Shown here: positions 56,766 through 64,000 of the stretch, one piece after another
Layout: each line of letters opens with the position of its first letter
Position numbering within the stretch: position 1 is the stretch's first letter
Assembly (NCBI RefSeq): GCF_020521555.1
Contig: NZ_BPWA01000001.1
Span: forward strand, 2,108,001-2,172,000
From: Rodentibacter sp. JRC1
GTDB taxonomy: Bacteria > Pseudomonadota > Gammaproteobacteria > Enterobacterales > Pasteurellaceae
Direction: 5' to 3'
DNA: 64,000 bases
Program-made: the position numbers and the translations under genes
Notes under the pieces: generated by a model
Told to the model about the DNA's origin: nothing
The model's database searches: none
The model's input: the letters and a program-made list of their open reading frames with translations, nothing else

Positions 56766-56808
56766 GCAAGATCGCAAAACTCATATAACTGTTTTTATAA
56801 ACAGTTAT
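56761..56808 (+). promoter_or_regulatory. CRP-S-like site and hairpin between hisH and BRO gene
   Basis: TGTGA-GCAAGA-TCGCA (56761-56776) has the spacing and the TCGCA half of a competence-type CRP site; part of it overlaps the hisH stop. A hairpin ATAACTG-TTTTTATAAA-CAGTTAT follows at about 56785-56808. Either or both could set control of the downstream BRO gene; not tested. Confidence 0.4.
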
Positions 56809-56855
56809 ATGTTTGCTAAAATGCTGTTGATTTATCCATAATTAAAGGAAATAGA

Positions 56856-57710
56856 ATGAGCGAAGTAAAATTATTTGAAAATCAACAGGTGCGATCTGTG
56901 TGGGATAACGAGCAGGAAGAATGGCTATTTAGCGTGATTGATATAGTAGCCATTTTAACTGAAAGTGATAAGCCTCGGGATTACTGGTATCGTGTGAAAA
57001 AACGGATGTCAGATGAAGAAAGATCTGAGTTGTCGACAATTTGTCGACAACTGAAACTAAAATCTTCTGATGGAAAATTTTATAAAACCGACGTGGCTGA
57101 TATGCAAGGCATTCTCCGTATTATTCAATCCATTCCTAGCCCAAAAGCCGAGCCTTTTAAAATGTGGCTAGCAGAGGTTGGGAAAGAACGTTTAGATGAA
57201 ATTGTTGATCCGGAACTCACAATTGACAGAGCCTTACAAGCTTATCTGCAAAAAGGCTATTCTCGAGAGTGGATTAATCAACGCCTGCAAGCCATTCAAG
57301 TTCGCAAAGAACTTACGGATACTTGGCAAGACCACGGCGTTCAAGCAGGGCGGGAATATGCAATTTTAACCGATGAAATTACTCAGGCGTGGTCGGGAAT
57401 GAAAACCCGAGAATATAAGGATTTCAAAGGGTTAAAAAAGGAAAATTTGCGAGATAATATGTCCACTACAGAACTGGTGCTGAATATGCTTGCCGAAGCT
57501 GCCACCAAAGATATTACCCAAATCAGTCACCCTCAAGGATTAGAAGCAAATCGCCAAGTCGCTAAACGAGGGGGAAATGTGGCAAAAATTGCCCGTCAAA
57601 GTTTAGAACAAGAAACAGGACAACCCGTCATTACTCGCAAAAATGCGATTGATTTTGCCCGCCTGTTAAGGGTGGTAAGTCAAAAAATTGAGGATAAAAG
57701 CAATAAGTGA
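56856..57710 (+). CDS. BRO-N domain protein
   Basis: 284 aa. The N-terminal BRO domain (VRSVWDNEQEEWLFSVIDIVAILTE, residues ~10-110) is the DNA-binding module found in phage antirepressors and baculovirus BRO proteins. The C-terminal region (from KELTDTWQDHGVQ) resembles that of chromosomal BRO/DinD-like proteins rather than phage antirepressors. It is inside the his operon between hisH and hisA. AAGGA precedes the ATG. Role unknown. Confidence 0.8.
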   Translation: MSEVKLFENQQVRSVWDNEQEEWLFSVIDIVAILTESDKPRDYWYRVKKRMSDEERSELSTICRQLKLKSSDGKFYKTDVADMQGILRIIQSIPSPKAEPFKMWLAEVGKERLDEIVDPELTIDRALQAYLQKGYSREWINQRLQAIQVRKELTDTWQDHGVQAGREYAILTDEITQAWSGMKTREYKDFKGLKKENLRDNMSTTELVLNMLAEAATKDITQISHPQGLEANRQVAKRGGNVAKIARQSLEQETGQPVITRKNAIDFARLLRVVSQKIEDKSNK

Positions 57711-57768
57711 TTAAAGTTAAATAAAACCTTGAATATATAAGCCTTTTAATTATAGTAGGAAAAGAAAA

Positions 57769-59824
<2,056 letters not shown>

Positions 59825-59836
59825 CGGGGAAATAAA

Positions 59837-60388
59837 ATGAAAGAAATAGGCTATGTTGTAGGCGGTCTTTTTATTCTCTTTTTTTGCATTGGGCTTATTC
59901 TTCCTAAGAAAAAACGAACGTATAAAAAAGAACCGTCTTATTCTCAAATGAAAGAAAATAAATTAGATATCATCGCTAATTCTGTTTATGAAAAACAGAG
60001 CGTAATGAATAAAGAAGAATTTATTTTATTTCAGAAATTACAACAATATTTGAATGAACACTACGCTCATCAATTTCGATTATTTATCCAAACGGGATTA
60101 GGCAGTTTTATTCGAGTAACAAAAGGCGATGCTTATAAAGTAATAGGTTATATGCGTGCTGATTTTTTGATTACCAATCGTTTTGGTATTGCGGTGGCTG
60201 TGATTGAATATCAAGGTGGGCGGCATTATCAGCATAAAAATACCGCAGAACGAGATGCCATTAAAAAAGAGGTTTGCCGCAGAAATCAAATTGAATATAT
60301 TGAATTTAAGCCAAATTACGGCGAATTAGAATTTCAATTACTTGCTAAAACATTAGACGCATATTTTAATCAGGAAAGACAATGTTAA
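59837..60388 (+). CDS. DUF2726 membrane-anchored protein
   Basis: 183 aa with one N-terminal membrane helix ([18 protein letters not shown]) and a DUF2726 domain, a PD-(D/E)xK-like fold: [25 protein letters not shown] holds the D and E-type positions, and [10 protein letters not shown] follows. Function unknown. It overlaps the hisIE start by 7 bases and is another non-his gene in the operon. Confidence 0.82.
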   Translation: MKEIGYVVGGLFILFFCIGLILPKKKRTYKKEPSYSQMKENKLDIIANSVYEKQSVMNKEEFILFQKLQQYLNEHYAHQFRLFIQTGLGSFIRVTKGDAYKVIGYMRADFLITNRFGIAVAVIEYQGGRHYQHKNTAERDAIKKEVCRRNQIEYIEFKPNYGELEFQLLAKTLDAYFNQERQC

Positions 60389-61029
60389 AAACCGACCAAA
60401 TCAACTGGCAAAAAGTCGATCATTTACTCCCAGTTATCGTACAAAATATCTACACGAGCGAGGTGCTAATGCTCGGTTATATGAATGAAGAAGCCCTTGT
60501 GAAAACCCTTGATGAAAGACGAGTTACGTTTTTTTCTCGCACCAAACAACGGCTTTGGACAAAGGGGGAAACTTCAGGGCATTTTTTAAATGTGGTGGAT
60601 ATGAGCTTGGATTGTGATAACGATACACTCTTGATCCTTGCCGACCCGATTGGCGAAACCTGCCACACAGGGGCGGAAAGTTGTTTCCATCAATTCAGTC
60701 AGCAAGCGGTGCAAAATTGGGCGTTTTTTGCCAAATTAGAACGCACCCTTGCCGAACGCCAAAATGCTGACCCAGAAAGTTCTTACACCGCTAAACTTTA
60801 TGCCAAAGGTACAAAGAAAATTGCTCAGAAAGTAGGGGAAGAAGCGGTGGAAACCGTGTTGGCGGCAATGGAAGGGGATCGAGAAGAGATAATTTCAGAA
60901 ATAGCTGATCTGACTTATCATTTAACCGTGCTACTGCACGATGCCAATCTTGAATGGGGCGATGTGATTTATAAGCTCAATGAACGTCATCAAGGCATTG
61001 GATTACACCCTGAGGGTTCGAATAAATAA
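60382..61029 (+). CDS. hisIE: Bifunctional PR-AMP cyclohydrolase/PR-ATP pyrophosphatase HisIE
   Basis: Steps 2 and 3 of histidine synthesis. 215 aa. N-terminal HisI ([29 protein letters not shown], zinc cysteines at DCDNDTLL and CHTGAESCF) and C-terminal HisE ([19 protein letters not shown]). It ends the his operon. Confidence 0.97.
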   Translation: MLKTDQINWQKVDHLLPVIVQNIYTSEVLMLGYMNEEALVKTLDERRVTFFSRTKQRLWTKGETSGHFLNVVDMSLDCDNDTLLILADPIGETCHTGAESCFHQFSQQAVQNWAFFAKLERTLAERQNADPESSYTAKLYAKGTKKIAQKVGEEAVETVLAAMEGDREEIISEIADLTYHLTVLLHDANLEWGDVIYKLNERHQGIGLHPEGSNK

Positions 61030-61053
61030 CGCAATTTAGATAGCTTAAATTGT

Positions 61054-61091
61054 GCTATAATCCGTCCAAGTTTTATCGTTATAGAGGTTAA
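61054..61091 (+). promoter_or_regulatory. Promoter of small lipoprotein gene
   Basis: Extended -10 TGCTATAAT with TATAAT at 61056-61061, and GAGG at 61085-61088 as the RBS for the ATG at 61096. The -35 is poor (ATTTAG at ~16 nt spacing). Confidence 0.55.
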
Positions 61092-61095
61092 TATT

Positions 61096-61239
61096 ATGAA
61101 AAAATTATTTCTTGTGATTGCCGGTGTGCTGATAATTTCAGCATGTGCGAATAAAGATGTCTATTTCAATGGCTCGGAAGGTTCTCACTCTGGTATGAAA
61201 TTTGATAAAAATACTCGTCATTGGGGTGTAAATAAATAA
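61096..61239 (+). CDS. Small lipoprotein, 47 aa
   Basis: A short gene with signal peptide MKKLFLVIAGVLIISA and lipobox I-S-A-C17, so it is probably acylated and membrane-anchored. The mature part (CANKDVYFNGSEGSHSGMKF) is only about 31 residues. It has its own promoter and ends 11 bp before a paired-uptake-sequence terminator. It resembles small lipoproteins of Pasteurellaceae; function unknown. Confidence 0.8.
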   Translation: MKKLFLVIAGVLIISACANKDVYFNGSEGSHSGMKFDKNTRHWGVNK

Positions 61240-61250
61240 TCTAATTGTTT

Positions 61251-61279
61251 AAAGTGCGGTCAATTTTGACCGCACTTTT
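61251..61279 (+). terminator. Terminator from paired uptake sequences
   Basis: AAAGTGCGGTCA and TGACCGCACTTT form a perfect 12-bp stem, followed by T residues. It ends the lipoprotein transcript. Confidence 0.85.
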
Positions 61280-61375
61280 TCTAGGATGAGGTTCACGTAT
61301 TTAACTAAGATAGAGTGGCATCTCATATCGGTTGATAGTCGTTGAAATATTTAGAAAATAATTGCGAGGTATCAA

Positions 61376-63625
61376 ATGGAAGACCAAGTGATTCAACCTT
61401 TTTACGCTCATTCAGGATTGCTTGAAGATCACTCTGATTGGCAAACACTGCTTTGTCACGCTAATAATGTCGGAGCATTGGCCGCTGAGTTTGCCACCCC
61501 TTTCGCTTCGCAAGAAGTTGCTTATTATACGGGACTTTTGCACGATTTAGGTAAATATAGTGAGCGTTATCAAAAGCGTTTGCATGGTGGAGCGAAAGTG
61601 AACCATTCCACGGCAGGGGCGAAAATTGCGGCGGAACGTTGGGGAATATTGGGTAAGATGATGGCGTTTTGTATTGCCGGACATCACGCTGGCTTAGCAA
61701 ATGGTGCTGGAGAAGGGAAGAATCGTTCTACACTCTCACAACGTTTGCAAGAGAATTTCGGTACTGCTCACAATGAACTTCCACCACTTCACCCCATTTG
61801 GCAACAAGAACTGAATTTACCCGAAAAATTACTCCCACCTTCTTTAAAACCCTCTAAAAACGAACCTTTCTTTTCTTATGCATTTTTTATTCGAATGCTC
61901 TATTCGTGTCTCGTGGATGCCGATTTTATTGATACCGAAGCATTTTATGCAAATTTAGAGAAAAAACCTATTGAACGGGGAAATTATCCGAATTTAACCG
62001 CACTTTATCAGCAGTTTAATGCCTTTATGGCAAAAATGAAAAAGCAAGACAGCGAACTGAATCGCTTACGAAGTGAAATTTTAGATTACGCAGTTTCACA
62101 GGCAACGCAAGATACGGGCTTATTTTCACTAACCGTACCGACAGGCGGTGGCAAAACCTTGACTTCAATGGCATTTGCTTTGGAACACGCCGAACAGCAT
62201 CAATTACGCCGCATTATTTACGTCATTCCGTTCACCGGCGTTATCGAACAAAATGCAGCGGTTTTTCGTAAAGCCTTTGGTGAATTAGGCGATATTGCGG
62301 TTTTAGAACATCACAGTACTTTCGATCACGATAATTTGCCGGATAAATCCACCCGAGATAAGTTAAAACTGGCATCAGAAAATTGGGATGCACCGATTGT
62401 CGTCACTACAGCGGTACAATTTTTTGAAAGTTTATTCGCAGACCGTTCTTCACGCTGTCGTAAGTTGCACAATATTGTAGGTAGCGTGATTATTTTAGAC
62501 GAAGCGCAAATGTTACCGCTTAATTTATTGCGTCCGATTATGGCAGCGATTGATGAATTGGCGCGAAATTACCAATGTTCCGTTGTGCTTTGTACCGCCA
62601 CACAACCGGCGATTCACCAGGTGAATGGCTTTTACAAAGGCTTCGAAAACGTGCGAGAAATTGCGCCGAATCCGACCACACTTTTTGAGAAACTAAAACG
62701 CACAACCGTGCAACATATTGGCGTTCAAACAGATACCGATCTGCAAGCCAAACTCACGGATAATCCGCAGATATTGATTATCATGAATAACCGCCGCCAT
62801 GCCCGAGCCTTGTATGATTTAGTTAAAAGGTTGGACGGTGTTTATCATCTCACCACCTTAATGTGTGCCAAACACCGTTCGCAAACATTAGATGAAATTC
62901 GTCTACGCCTTAAAAATAATCAGCCTTGCCGTGTGATTGCCACATCTTTAATTGAAGCCGGTGTTGATGTAGATTTTCCATTGGTAATGCGGGCCGAAGC
63001 TGGCTTAGATTCTGTCGCTCAAGCGGCAGGACGTTGTAATCGAGAGGGTAAAAAGTTAGCAGAAGAAAGTCATGTTTGGGTTTTCCAACCTGAAGAACAA
63101 TGGAAAGCACCGATTGAATTAGGGTTACTTTCCGCTTGTATGCGTTCCACTATTCTTAAACATTCCGATGACTTATTGAGTCCGCAAGCGATTAACCACT
63201 ATTTTCAAGCGGTTTATGAAGTGAAAGGAGCAGAACTCGACAAACAAAAAATTTTAAAAGCATGCCATGATGCCGGCCAAAGTCTTAATTTCCCATTTCA
63301 AAAAATCGCAGACGATTTTCGGATGATCACAAACAATTTAATACCGGTCATTATTCCTTTCGAGCAAGAAGCCGAGAAACTTATAGACAGCTTACGCTAT
63401 GCCGACAAAGTGGGCGGTATTTTAAGAAAACTGCAACCCTACACCGTACAAGTTCCGGAAAAATCCTTAACCGAACTCTATAAAGCCGGCAGAGTTGAAA
63501 CCATCAATGAAAACAATTTCGGTAAACAGTTTTACCGCTTAATTGGAATGGATTTGTATGATGATGTGGCGGGGTTGAGTTGGAATAATTTGGAATTTTT
63601 GAGGAGGGAAACATTAGTTTTATAG
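61376..63625 (+). CDS. cas3: Type I-C-like Cas3 helicase-nuclease
   Basis: 749 aa. N-terminal HD nuclease (CHANNVGALAAEF, GLLHDLGKYSERYQ, IAGHHAG) and C-terminal SF2 helicase with Walker A VPTGGGKTLTS, DEAQ box ILDEAQMLPL, TATQP, and AAGRCNREGK. The length and the ending GLSWNNLEFLRRETLVL fit the I-C subtype. Cas3 is the effector that degrades target DNA recruited by Cascade. The usual cas5-cas8c-cas7 are not next to it; an AAA ATPase follows instead. Whether Cascade genes lie beyond the window is unknown. Confidence 0.87.
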   Translation: MEDQVIQPFYAHSGLLEDHSDWQTLLCHANNVGALAAEFATPFASQEVAYYTGLLHDLGKYSERYQKRLHGGAKVNHSTAGAKIAAERWGILGKMMAFCIAGHHAGLANGAGEGKNRSTLSQRLQENFGTAHNELPPLHPIWQQELNLPEKLLPPSLKPSKNEPFFSYAFFIRMLYSCLVDADFIDTEAFYANLEKKPIERGNYPNLTALYQQFNAFMAKMKKQDSELNRLRSEILDYAVSQATQDTGLFSLTVPTGGGKTLTSMAFALEHAEQHQLRRIIYVIPFTGVIEQNAAVFRKAFGELGDIAVLEHHSTFDHDNLPDKSTRDKLKLASENWDAPIVVTTAVQFFESLFADRSSRCRKLHNIVGSVIILDEAQMLPLNLLRPIMAAIDELARNYQCSVVLCTATQPAIHQVNGFYKGFENVREIAPNPTTLFEKLKRTTVQHIGVQTDTDLQAKLTDNPQILIIMNNRRHARALYDLVKRLDGVYHLTTLMCAKHRSQTLDEIRLRLKNNQPCRVIATSLIEAGVDVDFPLVMRAEAGLDSVAQAAGRCNREGKKLAEESHVWVFQPEEQWKAPIELGLLSACMRSTILKHSDDLLSPQAINHYFQAVYEVKGAELDKQKILKACHDAGQSLNFPFQKIADDFRMITNNLIPVIIPFEQEAEKLIDSLRYADKVGGILRKLQPYTVQVPEKSLTELYKAGRVETINENNFGKQFYRLIGMDLYDDVAGLSWNNLEFLRRETLVL

Positions 63626-63665
63626 TCAAATAATTAGAAGTATTAGTCTTATAGTCAAATAATTA
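63613..63665 (+). repeat. Tandem 24-bp repeat at the end of cas3
   Basis: 63613-63636 and 63642-63665 are the same 24 bases with one difference (ATTAGTTTTATAG versus ATTAGTCTTATAG), period 29. The first copy holds the last codons and stop of cas3, and the second lies before the ATPase RBS. Confidence 0.8.
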
Positions 63666-63679
63666 ATAGAGGTCTTGTT

Positions 63680-64000
63680 ATGGAACGTTCACGTCTTGTG
63701 CGTATGCACATTCAAAATATTGGTTGTATTGGTAATGAAGGTTTAACCGTAGAGTTAGATAATATTGTCTGTTTAGTTGGTGCTAATAATGCTGGTAAAA
63801 CAACGGTACTGCGTGCATATGAACTAGCTATTCAACAGGAAAAGTTAAAACCTGGAGATATCAATCAAAATGCAAACGGAGAAAATGCAATTGTTGAATT
63901 ATGGGTTCATATTCCTAAAAATGCAGGAAATATTGATGAAAAATGGAAAGAAGAGGAAGATGGATTATTATTAGTAAGATCTAAATGGGAATGGTCTGCA
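63680..64000 (+). CDS. AAA/OLD-type ATPase, 5' part only
   Basis: 107 residues visible before the window ends. MERSRLVRMHIQNIGCIG leads to Walker A CLVGANNAGKTTVLRAYELA, the SMC/OLD-like P-loop typical of defence-associated ATPases (OLD nuclease, GajA-like). AGAGGT precedes the ATG at 63680. The C-terminal part, which would tell whether a TOPRIM or other nuclease domain is present, is missing. It is 54 bp after cas3 on the same strand. Confidence 0.75.
   Translation, partial: MERSRLVRMHIQNIGCIGNEGLTVELDNIVCLVGANNAGKTTVLRAYELAIQQEKLKPGDINQNANGENAIVELWVHIPKNAGNIDEKWKEEEDGLLLVRSKWEWSA

Overview
The window is chromosomal DNA from a member of the Pasteurellaceae, most likely a Haemophilus/Aggregatibacter/Rodentibacter-type species. 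The DNA is AT-rich and dense with the Haemophilus-type uptake sequence AAGTGCGGT, often as inverted pairs that form terminators. Gene orders known from H. influenzae are kept: pcnB-folK, comEC(rec2)-msbA-lpxK-ycaR-kdsB, comNOPQ-recC-nrdR-ribD-degS, and the his operon. Exact product calls rest on my reading of the translated sequences; no database search was possible.

Layout. 1-27.8 kb is ordinary core genome: folK and pcnB (with an apparent ATT start), dksA, the DNA-uptake channel comEC, lipid A/KDO genes, uvrC, terC, phoH-ybeY, a HAD phosphatase, a fecBCDE iron-citrate-type importer, suhB, the competence pseudopilin operon comNOPQ, recC, nrdR, ribD, degS and yfbR. 27.8-28.4 kb is a decayed non-coding stretch. 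28.4-43.5 kb is a complete type III-A CRISPR-Cas island, all on the minus strand: cas10-csm2-csm3-csm4-csm5-cas6, an array of 24 repeats and 23 spacers, a cas2-cas1-cas2 adaptation block, two genes I do not recognise (39433-40257 and 40339-40695), and a csx16-card1-NE0113 cyclic-oligoadenylate signalling module. 43.7-49.4 kb returns to core genes: rnb, fabI, a Nif3-like gene and the queE-queD-queC operon behind a preQ1 riboswitch. 49.5-61 kb is the his operon with its leader peptide and attenuator, interrupted by six non-his genes. 61-64 kb holds a small lipoprotein, a type I-C-like cas3 and the start of an AAA/OLD-type ATPase.

How the parts work together. In the CRISPR island, Cas6 would cut array transcripts read from right to left, and Csm1-5 would bind target RNA. 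The Cas10 GGDD palm would then make cyclic oligoadenylate, which would activate the Card1-like nuclease, while the NE0113-family CARF protein and possibly Csx16 would shape the signal. The most novel observation is that five promoters in this island (upstream of cas10, of the cas2-cas1-cas2 block, of each unknown gene, and of csx16-card1-NE0113) share a palindrome WTRCAA-RY-TTGYAW exactly 25-26 nt upstream of a -10 box with no recognisable -35. This suggests one dedicated regulator, probably an activator, controls the whole island and marks the two unknown genes as members of the system.

Other points of interest are a 555-bp cassette in the his operon (a DUF559 nuclease-like gene between perfect 37-bp inverted repeats), Actinobacillus-type uptake words (ACAAGCGGT) seen only in the CRISPR and his regions, and CRP-S-like sites upstream of comEC and comN.
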